In this document: piece after piece, positions 1-6,455 of the stretch | Position numbering within the stretch: the first letter of the stretch is position 1 | Layout: each line of letters starts with the position of its first letter | From: Actinomycetes bacterium | GTDB taxonomy: Bacteria; Actinomycetota; Acidimicrobiia; Acidimicrobiales; Palsa-688 | Assembly (NCBI GenBank): GCA_021816565.1 | Contig: JAKAXN010000126.1 | Location: forward strand, 1-10,972 | Direction: 5' to 3' | DNA length: 10,972 nucleotides | Notes under the pieces: model-generated | The model's input: only the letters and a program-made list of their open reading frames with translations | Told to the model about the DNA's origin: nothing | Database searches by the model: none | Position numbers and translations under genes: made by a program

Positions 1-312
1 GCCGGTGCCGTTGTCCACCCGCTCCGAGGCCACGGCGTGGATGTCGCGCTCGCGCAGGATGAGGTAGTCCTCCCCCTGGACCTCCACCTCGTAGCGGTCC
101 TCGGGGTTGAACAGCACCTGGTCCCCGGGCTTGATGGTCCGCACGTGGGGGCCGACGGCCACCACCTCGGCCCACGCCAGCCGCCGGGCCACCTGGGCCG
201 TGGCCGGGATGAGGATCCCGGCCCGGGACTTGCGCTCCCCCTCGCCACGGGGGATCTGCACGAGAACCCGGTCGGTGAGCATCCCGATTCCCTGCTTCGG
301 TGATCCGTCCAT
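1..312 (-). CDS. groES: GroES-like co-chaperonin (Cpn10), 3' end outside window
   Basis: GroES forms the heptameric lid of the GroEL folding chamber in the cytoplasm. The 104 codons visible from ATG at 312 show the Cpn10 fold in order: the N-terminal strand LTDRVLVQIPRGEGE (about residues 12-26), a mobile-loop region with RAGILIPATAQ (about 31-41) in place of the usual GGIVLPDTA, then EVVAVGPHVRTIKPGDQVLF (about 50-69), YEVEVQGEDYLILRERDIHAV (about 74-94). The hydrophobic I-L-I triplet of the loop, which in GroES contacts GroEL, is kept. No stop occurs before base 1, so the C-terminus is missing; the family is usually about 95-105 residues, so little is lost. It lies 30 bases after hisF on the same strand. 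The start has no Shine-Dalgarno but has TACGGT at -13 to -8, suggesting its own leaderless promoter. Whether groEL follows cannot be seen. It may be a second, divergent GroES copy. Confidence 0.9.
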   Translation of the reverse strand, partial: MDGSPKQGIGMLTDRVLVQIPRGEGERKSRAGILIPATAQVARRLAWAEVVAVGPHVRTIKPGDQVLFNPEDRYEVEVQGEDYLILRERDIHAVASERVDNGTG

Positions 313-319
313 CGCCACC

Positions 320-325
320 ACCGTA
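320..325 (-). promoter_or_regulatory. Candidate -10 box (TACGGT) of groES, leaderless geometry
   Basis: On the minus strand TACGGT fits TANNNT and ends 7 bases before the groES ATG. Transcription from it would begin at or next to the start codon. No Shine-Dalgarno is present in the 30-base gap. The same geometry recurs before nth, mshD and the hydratase gene, which strengthens the call; a single hexamer would be weak evidence. Confidence 0.5.
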
Positions 326-331
326 GCCACG

Positions 332-354
332 CCGGCGGCCTGTCAGGCTGCCGG
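332..354. repeat. Near-perfect 23-bp palindrome over the hisF stop codon
   Basis: The arms CCGGCGGCCTG (332-342) and CAGGCTGCCGG (344-354) are complementary over 11 pairs with one G-T pair, around the single base 343. The hisF stop codon (343-345) is in the middle. No T-run follows on the minus strand, so it is not a classic intrinsic terminator. It could still be a GC hairpin that pauses or ends his transcription or protects the his mRNA 3' end. It also covers the expected -35 area of the groES promoter, so a protein operator is the other option. Confidence 0.6.
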
Positions 355-1107
355 AGGCCTCACCACCACCCCCGCGGCCATCATGGCCGCCTTGGCCTCG
401 GCCACGGTGGACTCGCCGTAGTGGAATATCGACGCCGCCAGGACCGCGTCGGCCCCCCCGATCAGGGCCCCCTCGACCAGGTGCTGGAGGTTGCCCACTC
501 CCCCGCTGGCGACCACCGGGATGCCCACCGAGTCGGACACCTCCCGGGTCAGCTCCAGGTCGAAGCCCTCCCGGGTGCCGTCGCGGTCCATGGAGTTGAG
601 CACGATCTCGCCGGCGCCCCGCCGCTCGGCCTCCACCGCCCATTCCAGGGCGTCGACGCCGGTGGCGTGGCGGCCCCCGTGGGTGAAGACCTCGAAGCGG
701 TCGGCCGAGCGGCGTACGTCCATGCCCAGCACCACGCACTGCGAGCCGAAGATCTCGGCGATCTCGTCGATCAGCTCCGGCCGGCCCACCGCGGCACTGT
801 TGACGCTCACCTTGTCAGCGCCGACGCGAAGGAGCTGGCGGGCGTCGTCGAGGGTCCGTACACCGCCTCCGACGGTGAGGGGGATGAACACCTGCTCGGC
901 GGTGCGGGCCACGACGTCGACCATGGTGCGACGCTGGTCCGAGGACGCCGTTATGTCGTAGAAGACCAGCTCGTCGGCGCCCTCCCGGTCGTAGCGGGCA
1001 GCCAGCTCCACCGGGTCACCGGCGTCGCGCAGGTTTGCGAAGTTGACGCCCTTGACCACCCGGCCGCCGTCGACGTCCAGACAGGGGATCACCCGAACCG
1101 CTCTCAT
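343..1107 (-). CDS. hisF: Imidazole glycerol phosphate synthase cyclase subunit HisF
   Basis: HisF is the (beta/alpha)8 cyclase half of the HisH-HisF synthase. It uses ammonia from HisH to convert PRFAR to imidazole glycerol phosphate and AICAR, the fifth step of histidine synthesis. The 254-residue length is normal. Catalytic Asp11 ([10 protein letters not shown]) and Asp130 (VVLGMDVRR) are present. The ammonia-gate residues known from Thermotoga HisF, Arg5, Glu46, Lys99 and Glu167, and Asp98, which pairs with HisH, sit at exactly the same numbers. Phosphate-binding loops TVGGGVR (78-84) and ASGGVGN (200-206) are intact. ATG at 1107 overlaps the hisA stop as ATGA; GGAGGT at 1120-1125 is 12 bases upstream, somewhat far, so coupling to hisA translation is likely. 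In most actinobacterial his operons hisI follows; here a groES gene does. Confidence 0.98.
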   Translation of the reverse strand: MRAVRVIPCLDVDGGRVVKGVNFANLRDAGDPVELAARYDREGADELVFYDITASSDQRRTMVDVVARTAEQVFIPLTVGGGVRTLDDARQLLRVGADKVSVNSAAVGRPELIDEIAEIFGSQCVVLGMDVRRSADRFEVFTHGGRHATGVDALEWAVEAERRGAGEIVLNSMDRDGTREGFDLELTREVSDSVGIPVVASGGVGNLQHLVEGALIGGADAVLAASIFHYGESTVAEAKAAMMAAGVVVRPPAA

Positions 1108-1835
1108 GACGCGCCCAGCACCTCCAGGGCCCGGGCCACATCCAGGCGGCCCTCGTAGATGGCCTTGCCGGCGATCACCCCTATCAGGCCGGTCACCGCG
1201 GCCAGAGCCTCGACGTCCGCGATGGAGCCGACACCTCCCGAGGCGATGACCGGGGCGCCGGTCCGCTCGACGAGCGACGCCAGCCCCTCCACGTCGGGCC
1301 CCACCAGCCTCCCGTCCCGTGATATGTCAGTCACGATGATGGCGCTGGCCCCGGCGGCCACCGCCTCGGGGACCAGGTCGGTCACCTGGCGTCCGGCCCC
1401 CTCGGTCCAGCCCCGCAGGCGGACCTCCCCGCCCCGGTGGTCCAGCCCCACCGCCACGTGCCCTGGCCAGCGGTCGGCCGCCCCCGCCACCAGATCGGGG
1501 TTCTCCACCGCCGCGGTGCCGATCACCACCCGGGCCACCCCGGCGTCGATCAGTTGGGAGGCGTCGTCGAGGCTGCGCACCCCGCCGCCGGTCTGCACCC
1601 GCACCCCGGCACCGGCCACGGCGGCGGCGATACGGGCCACGACCGGCCGGTTGACCGCCTCACCGGTGCGCGCCGCGTCGAGGTCCACCACGTGGATCCA
1701 ACGGGTCCCGGCCGACGCGAACCCCTCCGCCACGGCCACCGGGTCGTCGCCGTAGACGGTCTCGCGACCGAAGTCGCCCTCCACCAGCCGCACGCAGCGG
1801 CCGCCGCGCAGGTCGATGGCCGGGTACAGGTCCAT
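1104..1835 (-). CDS. hisA: Phosphoribosyl-ProFAR isomerase HisA
   Basis: HisA catalyses the Amadori rearrangement of ProFAR to PRFAR, the substrate of the neighbouring HisH-HisF. The 243-residue protein is a (beta/alpha)8 barrel with catalytic Asp8 (YPAIDLRGG) and Asp132 (VGLDHRGG), Thr169 in VTDISRDG, and phosphate loops QTGGGVRS (81-88) and ASGGVGS (198-204). Many Actinobacteria replace HisA by the dual HisA/TrpF enzyme PriA, whose first loop reads ELSGGIRDD; this protein has the classical GGG form, so I call it HisA. ATG at 1835 is chosen because it begins the conserved strand and shares one base with the hisH stop (TGATG); the frame is open further upstream only by overlap with hisH. No clear Shine-Dalgarno is seen, consistent with reinitiation. 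The stop overlaps hisF by 4 bases. Confidence 0.96.
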   Translation of the reverse strand: MDLYPAIDLRGGRCVRLVEGDFGRETVYGDDPVAVAEGFASAGTRWIHVVDLDAARTGEAVNRPVVARIAAAVAGAGVRVQTGGGVRSLDDASQLIDAGVARVVIGTAAVENPDLVAGAADRWPGHVAVGLDHRGGEVRLRGWTEGAGRQVTDLVPEAVAAGASAIIVTDISRDGRLVGPDVEGLASLVERTGAPVIASGGVGSIADVEALAAVTGLIGVIAGKAIYEGRLDVARALEVLGAS

Positions 1836-2434
1836 CAGCACTGGGCCGCGAAGTTGGCGAGGATCTTCAGCCCGGCCGGGCCGGACTTCTCCGGATGGAA
1901 CTGGGTGGCCCACAGCCGGTCCCGCCCTATGGCTGCGGTGACGGGGCCCCCGTAATCGCAGGTGGCCACCACCTCGTCACCGGCCGGCCCGGCGTAGGAG
2001 TGGACGAAGTACACCCACGGCTCGGCTTCGAGGCCGGCCAGGAGCGGGCACTCCGGGCGGCGCACCGACAGCACGTTCCACTGCATCTGCGGCCGCTTGA
2101 CCTGGCCGGCCAGCAACCGGACCACCCCCGGCACCAGCCCCAGCCCCGGCACGCCCGGCGACTCGTCAGAGCCCTCGTAGAGCATCTGCATGCCGACGCA
2201 GATCCCGAGGAACGGCTTGCCGGCGGCGACGGCGTCGAGCGCCACCCGGTCCAGGCCGCTGGCCCGCAGGGCTTCCATGCAGCGCCCGAATGCCCCGACC
2301 CCGGGCAGCACCATCGCGTCGGCGGCAGCGGCCAGGTCGGGGTCGGTGACCAGCCGGGCGTCGGCGCCCACGTGCTGCAGAGCCTTCTCCGCGGAGCGCA
2401 GGTTGCCGATGCCGTAGTCCAGTACGGCGATCAA
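1835..2434 (-). CDS. hisH: Imidazole glycerol phosphate synthase glutaminase subunit HisH, TTG start
   Basis: HisH is the class I glutamine amidotransferase that feeds ammonia through the HisF barrel. Its 199 residues contain the triad Cys79 (LGICVGMQ), His180 and Glu182 (TQFHPEKSG), and the oxyanion segment PGVGAFG (45-51). Lys183 matches the lysine that salt-bridges HisF Asp98 in the Thermotoga complex. Residues 115-120 read PQMQWN where family members I know have PHMGWN; Met117 and Trp119, both at the HisF interface, are kept. The start is TTG at 2434: translation from there gives the standard N-terminus MIAVLDYGIGN, the codon overlaps the hisB stop as TTGA, and AAGGGA lies 5 bases upstream. 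Upstream in-frame ATG codons would place a non-homologous Pro/Arg/Gly-rich extension inside hisB and are rejected. Confidence 0.96.
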   Translation of the reverse strand: MIAVLDYGIGNLRSAEKALQHVGADARLVTDPDLAAAADAMVLPGVGAFGRCMEALRASGLDRVALDAVAAGKPFLGICVGMQMLYEGSDESPGVPGLGLVPGVVRLLAGQVKRPQMQWNVLSVRRPECPLLAGLEAEPWVYFVHSYAGPAGDEVVATCDYGGPVTAAIGRDRLWATQFHPEKSGPAGLKILANFAAQC

Positions 2435-3030
2435 AGGGTTCCCTTGGTGGACGGGACGCCCGACCCGTCCACGCGCACCGCGTCCCGGAGAGCCCGGGCC
2501 ACGCCCTTGAACGACGCCTCCAGGATGTGGTGGGTGTTGCGCCCGGAGATCATGCGGATGTGCAGGGTGATGCCCGCGGCGGTGGCGAACGCCCGCCAGA
2601 ACTCCTCGGCCAGCTGCGGGTCGAACGGCGGCGAGCCCAGGGGGAAGGCCTCCCCCCCGGCTCCCGGATCGACGTCGTAGACGAGGAAGGGACGACCGGA
2701 CAGGTCCAGCGCCACCGACAGCAGGGCCTCGTCGAGGGGCAGGTCGATGGAGGCGAAGCGGCGGACCCCGGCCTTGTCGCCCAGGGCCTGGCGCACGCAC
2801 TCCCCCAGGGCGATGCCCACGTCCTCCACCGTGTGGTGGGCGTCGACGGCCAGGTCGCCTTCGGCCTTCACCGACAGGTCGAACCCGCCGTGCTTGCCGA
2901 GCTGGGCCACCATGTGGTCGAAGAACGGCAGCCCGGTGCTGACCTCCGCCTCCCCGACGCCGTCCAACTCGACCGAGATCTCGATGCTGGTCTCCTTGGT
3001 CGCCCGGCTCCGGGTCGCGCTTCTGCTCAC
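2431..3030 (-). CDS. hisB: Imidazoleglycerol-phosphate dehydratase HisB
   Basis: HisB dehydrates imidazole glycerol phosphate to imidazole acetol phosphate, the step between HisH-HisF and HisC. The 199-residue monofunctional form lacks the phosphatase domain found in the enterobacterial fusion enzyme. The two metal-binding histidine motifs of the half-repeats are present: DAHHTVEDVGIALG (63-76) and NTHHILEASFKGVARAL (165-181), along with FFDHM (36-40) and GKHGGFDL (45-52). Start is GTG at 3030, giving MSRSATRSRATKETSIEIS; it overlaps the hisC stop as GTGA and follows a full AAGGAGGT Shine-Dalgarno at 3034-3041. The open frame extends upstream into hisC, but that part is unlike HisB. It overlaps hisH by 4 bases at its 3' end. 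Confidence 0.97.
   Translation of the reverse strand: MSRSATRSRATKETSIEISVELDGVGEAEVSTGLPFFDHMVAQLGKHGGFDLSVKAEGDLAVDAHHTVEDVGIALGECVRQALGDKAGVRRFASIDLPLDEALLSVALDLSGRPFLVYDVDPGAGGEAFPLGSPPFDPQLAEEFWRAFATAAGITLHIRMISGRNTHHILEASFKGVARALRDAVRVDGSGVPSTKGTL
2440..2445 (-). promoter_or_regulatory. Ribosome binding site deciding the TTG start of hisH
   Basis: Minus-strand AAGGGA lies inside the last hisB codons, 5 bases before TTG at 2434. It supports independent or coupled initiation at this unusual start codon. Confidence 0.6.
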
Positions 3031-4085
3031 AGGACCTCCTTCAGGGCGGCGAGGAAAGTGTCGTTCTCCTCTGCGGTCCCCACCGTGACCCGCAGGCAGC
3101 CGGCCAGCCCGGGCCAGCTCGAGGTGTCGCGCACCAGCACCCCGCGCTCGAGGAGCCCGTTCCACACCTCGGCGCCCCCGCGGCTCTCCGGCCGGAACAG
3201 GATGAAGTTGGACTGGGAGGGCCAGGCGGTGACGGTCAGCTGGGCGAACGCCGCGAGGATCCGCTGGCGCTCCCGGACGATCATCCCCACCCGCTCCTCC
3301 ATTTGTCCCACGAACTCGACGGCCAACCGCCCGGCGACCTGTTTGAAGGTGTCCAGGTGGTACGGCAGGGCCACCCGCTCCAGGGCGGCCACCACCGGCG
3401 CCGGGCCGACCAGGTAGCCGAGGCGGGCGGCGGCCATCGACCAGGTCTTGGAGAAGGTACGGGTCACCACCAGCGGTCGCTCGTCATCGACCATGTCCAC
3501 CGCCGACCAGTCGGCGAACTGCCCGTAGGCCTCGTCCACCACCACCAGCCCGGGCGCCTCGTCGAGCACCGAGCGCACCGCAGCCGGGTCGTCGGCCATC
3601 CCCGTCGGGTTGTTCGGCGAGCACAGGAACGTGATCACCGGGTCGGCCCCGGCCACCACGTCGCGCACCGAGTCGAGATCCAGGGTGAAGTCCGGGCGCC
3701 GCTGCCCCTCGGCCACCGCCGTGCCGGTCAGGTGGGCGATGTGGGAGTGCAGGGCGTAGGTCGGCTCGAACACCGCCACCGTCCGGCCCGGCCCGCCGTA
3801 GGCCAGGCACAGCGACTGCAGCACCTCGTTGGAGCCGTTGGCGCAGAACACCTGATCCGGGCGCACCCCGTGCAGACCGGCCAGGGCGGCCCGTAGCCCG
3901 GTCGCGGCCCGGTCCGGGTAGCGGTTCCAGGGGATGCTGCGGACCTCCTCCGCCAGCCGCTCGGTCCACTCCGGCGGCGGCGGCAGGGGGGACTCGTTGG
4001 TGTTGAGCCGCACCGGCACGTCGACCTGCGGTGAGTGGTAGCCCTCCCGCAGGCCCAGGTCGGGGCGCGGCTCGGGGAGGGTCAC
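3027..4085 (-). CDS. hisC: Histidinol-phosphate aminotransferase HisC
   Basis: HisC is a PLP-dependent fold-type I aminotransferase that makes histidinol phosphate from imidazole acetol phosphate and glutamate. Its 352 residues include RLNTNESPLPPP (26-37), the cofactor-phosphate region CANGSNEVLQ (81-90), SPNNPTG (156-162) with the PLP-ring asparagine, VVVDEAYGQF (181-190), the Schiff-base lysine Lys213 in TRTFSKTWSMAAARLGY, and Arg332 near the C-terminus (GCLRVTVGT) for the substrate carboxylate or phosphate side. Start is GTG at 4085, overlapping the hisD stop as GTGA; no Shine-Dalgarno precedes it, so it is probably translated by coupling to hisD. Frames open much further upstream lie inside hisD and are not homologous. 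It overlaps hisB by 4 bases. Confidence 0.97.
   Translation of the reverse strand: MTLPEPRPDLGLREGYHSPQVDVPVRLNTNESPLPPPPEWTERLAEEVRSIPWNRYPDRAATGLRAALAGLHGVRPDQVFCANGSNEVLQSLCLAYGGPGRTVAVFEPTYALHSHIAHLTGTAVAEGQRRPDFTLDLDSVRDVVAGADPVITFLCSPNNPTGMADDPAAVRSVLDEAPGLVVVDEAYGQFADWSAVDMVDDERPLVVTRTFSKTWSMAAARLGYLVGPAPVVAALERVALPYHLDTFKQVAGRLAVEFVGQMEERVGMIVRERQRILAAFAQLTVTAWPSQSNFILFRPESRGGAEVWNGLLERGVLVRDTSSWPGLAGCLRVTVGTAEENDTFLAALKEVL
3034..3041 (-). promoter_or_regulatory. Strong ribosome binding site of hisB (AAGGAGGT)
   Basis: A complete anti-16S match inside the last codons of hisC, 3 bases before the GTG at 3030 (short spacing). It is the best Shine-Dalgarno in the his operon and fixes the hisB start. 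Confidence 0.75.
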
Positions 4086-5473
4086 GACGTCGGCCGGGGC
4101 TTGGCGCCGGTGCGGTAACGCACCGAATCGGCGTGGGCGGCCAGGCCCTCCGACTCGGCCATGGCCTCGACCGCCGGGGCCAGTCGGTCCAGGCCGCGGC
4201 GGTCCACGTCGACCACGTGGATGAACTTGCAGAAGTCGTCCACCCGCAGAGCGCTGCCGAAGCGGGCCGAACGGGCGGTGGGCAGCACGTGGTTCGGGCC
4301 GGCCGCGTAGTCGCCGGCGCTGGCCGGGGCCCACGGCCCGAGGAACACCGCCCCGGCGGTGGTGAGCCGGGGCACCAGGGCCTCCGGGTCGGCCGTCATG
4401 AGCTCCAGGTGCTCGGCGGCCACCGCGTTGGCCACCGCCATGGCCTGCTCCGGCCCCTCCACCAGGACGGTGTAGCCGCCCCGCTCCAGGGTGGCCTCGA
4501 TCTCCGCCCGTCGCGGCGACTCCCGGGTGATGCGCTCCACCTCGGCACCGATGCGGGCCGCGGCCTCGTCGGACCAGGTGATCAGATAGGCCAGCCCGTC
4601 CGGTCCGTGCTCGGCCTGGACCACCAGATCCACCGCCGCAAAGGTGGCGTCGGTGGTTCCGTCGGCCACCACCGCCACCTCGGAGGGCCCGGTGAAGGCC
4701 GACGGCACGCCCACCGCCCCCTCCCCGGCCACCAGCCTCTCGGCGATGGCGACGTAGCGGTTGCCGGGCCCGACGATGACGTCGACCGCGGGCACCGACT
4801 CGGTCCCGTAGGCCAGGGCGGCCACGGCCTGGGCCCCGCCCACCCGGTACACCTCGTCCACGCCGGCGATGGCGGCGGCGGCCAGGATGGCCGGGGCCAG
4901 CGTCCCGTCGGGCCCGGGCGGCGAGCACATGGCCAGCTGCCCCACCCCGGCGACCCGGGCGGCCGCCGCGGTCATCAGCACGGTGGAGGCCAGCGGGGCC
5001 CGGCCGCCGGGGACGTACAGGCCGGCCCGGTCGACCGGCTTGCGCAGCTCCCGGATCACGACCCCGTCACGCTCGTAGCGGGAGTCGGGGTGGAGCTGGG
5101 AGCGGTGGTAGTCGACGATGTTGTCATGCGCCGCCTCCAGGGCGGCCCGCAGCTCGCCGGGGATCTGCCCGAGGGCGGCCCGGACCTCCCCGGGGGGCAC
5201 CCGGATGGCGTCGATGCGCACCCGGTCGAACCGCTCGGTGGTGTCGCGCAGGGCCGCATCACCCCGCTCCCGCACGTCGGCCAGGATGGCGCGCACCGCC
5301 ACCGCCGCCTCCCCGTCGTCGACGATCCCGGGGGCGGGCAGGGCCCGGCGCGGGTCGCCGGTGTGGCCCCGCAGGTCGATCGTGGTGAGCAGACCGTCGG
5401 CTGGCGCCGGGGCGGCCGTCGGGGTGGCGGGGCTGGACGGGTTCGATTCGGCGGGGGGAGCCATCGGGTCCAT
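4082..5473 (-). CDS. hisD: Histidinol dehydrogenase HisD, first gene of the his operon
   Basis: HisD is the zinc enzyme that oxidises histidinol to histidine in two NAD-dependent steps. With ATG at 5473 the protein has 463 residues. Zinc ligands by family alignment are Gln286 and His289 (VVQAEHGPDG), Asp388 (SAGDYAAGPNH) and His447 (GLAAHADS); the catalytic pair is Glu354-His355 (AAEHLEL). GLYVPGGRAPLAST (151-164) and VGPGNRYV (234-241) are also typical. Residues 1-26 are a Pro/Ala/Ser-rich stretch before TTIDLRG and look disordered; this is longer than most HisD N-termini, and no plausible start codon lies within it after Met4. ATG at 5464 is the alternative start. An ATG at 5530 is unlikely because it would lie inside the divergent 60-codon gene. 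No Shine-Dalgarno precedes either start; a leaderless transcript is possible. Confidence 0.95.
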   Translation of the reverse strand: MDPMAPPAESNPSSPATPTAAPAPADGLLTTIDLRGHTGDPRRALPAPGIVDDGEAAVAVRAILADVRERGDAALRDTTERFDRVRIDAIRVPPGEVRAALGQIPGELRAALEAAHDNIVDYHRSQLHPDSRYERDGVVIRELRKPVDRAGLYVPGGRAPLASTVLMTAAAARVAGVGQLAMCSPPGPDGTLAPAILAAAAIAGVDEVYRVGGAQAVAALAYGTESVPAVDVIVGPGNRYVAIAERLVAGEGAVGVPSAFTGPSEVAVVADGTTDATFAAVDLVVQAEHGPDGLAYLITWSDEAAARIGAEVERITRESPRRAEIEATLERGGYTVLVEGPEQAMAVANAVAAEHLELMTADPEALVPRLTTAGAVFLGPWAPASAGDYAAGPNHVLPTARSARFGSALRVDDFCKFIHVVDVDRRGLDRLAPAVEAMAESEGLAAHADSVRYRTGAKPRPTS

Positions 5474-5480
5474 GATGGTA

Positions 5481-5486
5481 GTTGTA
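5481..5486 (-). promoter_or_regulatory. Weak candidate -10 box (TACAAC) for the his operon
   Basis: Minus-strand TACAAC matches four of six positions of TATAAT and ends 7 bases before the proposed hisD ATG, the spacing seen for the better hexamers in this window. The base just after it is T. Its first base is the first base of the divergent gene's ATG, so the two promoters would overlap completely. No convincing -35 element is visible. Confidence 0.3.
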
Positions 5487-5668
5487 TGACTGCTCGCGCC
5501 GAACTGAGTTCCGTTGCCACCCGACTGCACGAGCTGGTCGGCCAGGTCGGCCAGATTGCCGAGGGCCTGGCCGGTGGTGAACGCGACGCTCTCGGGACCG
5601 AGCTGTTCGAGGTGGAGCGGACCCTTCGGACCGCCGAGCGGCGGCTCAACCGGGCCCTGGACCGCTAG
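5486..5668 (+). CDS. Small helical protein of unknown function, divergent from hisD
   Basis: Sixty residues starting MTARAELSSVATRLHELVG and ending RTAERRLNRALDR. I do not recognise a named family. The sequence reads as two charged amphipathic helices (about 3-29 and 33-59) joined at Gly30-Gly31, with no cysteine, no proline and no membrane segment, so a short cytosolic coiled coil or helical hairpin is likely. It has normal high-GC coding character and ends in TAG. The ATG has no Shine-Dalgarno; GATGGT at -12 to -7 is a poor -10 match. It is divergent from hisD with a 12-base gap and convergent with nth. The long frame open upstream in the same reading frame is antisense to hisD and is not real. 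Real-gene status rests on composition and a sensible helical product. Confidence 0.65.
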   Translation: MTARAELSSVATRLHELVGQVGQIAEGLAGGERDALGTELFEVERTLRTAERRLNRALDR

Positions 5669-5685
5669 GTCCGCCGGGCCGGGGC

Positions 5686-5707
5686 GGGCGCTGGGGGGAG
5701 GGCGCCC
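5686..5707. terminator. GC hairpin between convergent genes, possible bidirectional terminator
   Basis: GGGCGC (5686-5691) and GCGCCC (5702-5707) pair over 6 bp around a 10-base G-rich loop, in the 43-base gap between the 60-codon gene and nth. There is no T-run on either strand. Location favours a terminator; the structure alone does not. Confidence 0.35.
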
Positions 5708-5711
5708 CGTC

Positions 5712-6416
5712 CTACTCCGCCGGGGTGGCCACCGCTCGGGTCCTGCGCCGGGCCACCGGCTGGGTCGGGGTGTGCGCAGAGGGACAGAAGTCGGCCAGGG
5801 CGCACTCGGAGCAGCGGGGGCGGCGGGCCACGCAGACCCGCCGGCCGTGGAGGATCAGCCGCAGCCCGAGCGTGCCCCAGTCCCGCGCCGGCAGCAGGGC
5901 GCACACGTCGGACTCGATGCGCACCGGGTCGTCGGACTCGGTCAGCCCCAGCAGGCGGCTGAGCCGGGTGACGTGGGTGTCGACGGCCAGTCCGGGGAGG
6001 CCGAAAGCGACGCTACGGATGACATTGGCGGTCTTGCGCCCCACTCCCGGCAGGGTGACCAGGTCCTCCATGGCCTGCGGCACCTCGCCACCGAATCTCT
6101 GGTCGAGGTCCCGGGCCAGGCCCATGATGCTGCGGGCCTTGGAGCGGAAGAAGCCGGTGGAGCGGATCAGCTCCTCCACCTCGGCCGGGTCGGCGGCGGC
6201 CAGGTCCGACGGGGTGGGGTACCGCTCGAACAAGGCCGGCGTCACCGAGTTGACCCGGACGTCAGTGGTCTGGGCCGACAGCACCGTGGCGATGAGCAGC
6301 TGGTACGGGGTCTCGAAGTCCAGCTCGCAGAGGTCCACGGTGCTTCCCGGGTAGAGCTCGGCCAGGCGCCGGGCGGTCTCACCGGCCCGGCCTCTGGGGG
6401 TACGGGGTCTGGCCAC
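5712..6416 (-). CDS. nth: Endonuclease III, DNA glycosylase/AP lyase
   Basis: Nth removes oxidised pyrimidines from DNA and cuts the abasic strand by beta-elimination (base excision repair). The 234-residue protein has the expected helical core (LLIATVLSAQTTDVRVN, 40-56), the helix-hairpin-helix LPGVGRKTAN (122-131) with Schiff-base Lys128, catalytic Asp146 in AVDTHVTRLSRLLG, and the [4Fe-4S] cluster ligands Cys195, 202, 205 and 211 in the exact C-X6-C-X2-C-X5-C spacing. After the cluster a basic tail of about 20 residues follows. Start is GTG at 6416, giving MARPRTPRGRAGETARRLAELYPG; TAGGCT at -12 to -7 suggests a leaderless transcript. It is a single gene, divergent from mshD and convergent with the 60-codon gene. 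Confidence 0.97.
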   Translation of the reverse strand: MARPRTPRGRAGETARRLAELYPGSTVDLCELDFETPYQLLIATVLSAQTTDVRVNSVTPALFERYPTPSDLAAADPAEVEELIRSTGFFRSKARSIMGLARDLDQRFGGEVPQAMEDLVTLPGVGRKTANVIRSVAFGLPGLAVDTHVTRLSRLLGLTESDDPVRIESDVCALLPARDWGTLGLRLILHGRRVCVARRPRCSECALADFCPSAHTPTQPVARRRTRAVATPAE

Positions 6417-6422
6417 CGCCCC

Positions 6423-6428
6423 AGCCTA
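6423..6428 (-). promoter_or_regulatory. Candidate -10 box (TAGGCT) of nth, leaderless geometry
   Basis: Minus-strand TAGGCT fits TANNNT and ends 6 bases before the nth GTG, so transcription would start at or beside the start codon. The only purine run nearer the start, GGGG, is a poor Shine-Dalgarno. Confidence 0.5.
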
Positions 6429-6429
6429 C

Positions 6430-6455
6430 GGACCCGCCGCCCGGACCCGCCGCCC
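6430..6455 (+). repeat. Two perfect 13-bp tandem copies in the nth-mshD gap
   Basis: GGACCCGCCGCCC occurs at 6430-6442 and 6443-6455; a degraded third copy (CGACCCGG...) follows from about 6456. It lies between the two divergent candidate -10 boxes. It may be slippage in C-rich DNA or a repeated protein-binding site. Confidence 0.6.

Noticed and set aside
332..354. CIRCE heat-shock operator before groES
   Set aside because: The palindrome is GC-rich with a one-base centre and does not match the TTAGCACTC-N9-GAGTGCTAA form.
421..1158. Long open frame antisense to hisF and hisA
   Set aside because: High-GC codon bias opens the opposite strand; the product is low-complexity His/Gly/Val-rich with no recognisable fold, and the minus strand encodes complete HisF and HisA.
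1104..1835. Calling this gene priA (HisA/TrpF)
   Set aside because: The GGG loop and overall motifs fit classical HisA; no PriA-type SGGIRDD loop is present.
4031..5485. 545-codon plus-strand frame whose last 60 codons are the small gene
   Set aside because: Everything before 5486 is antisense to hisC/hisD and Gly/His-rich. Only the part from ATG 5486 has a protein-like helical composition.
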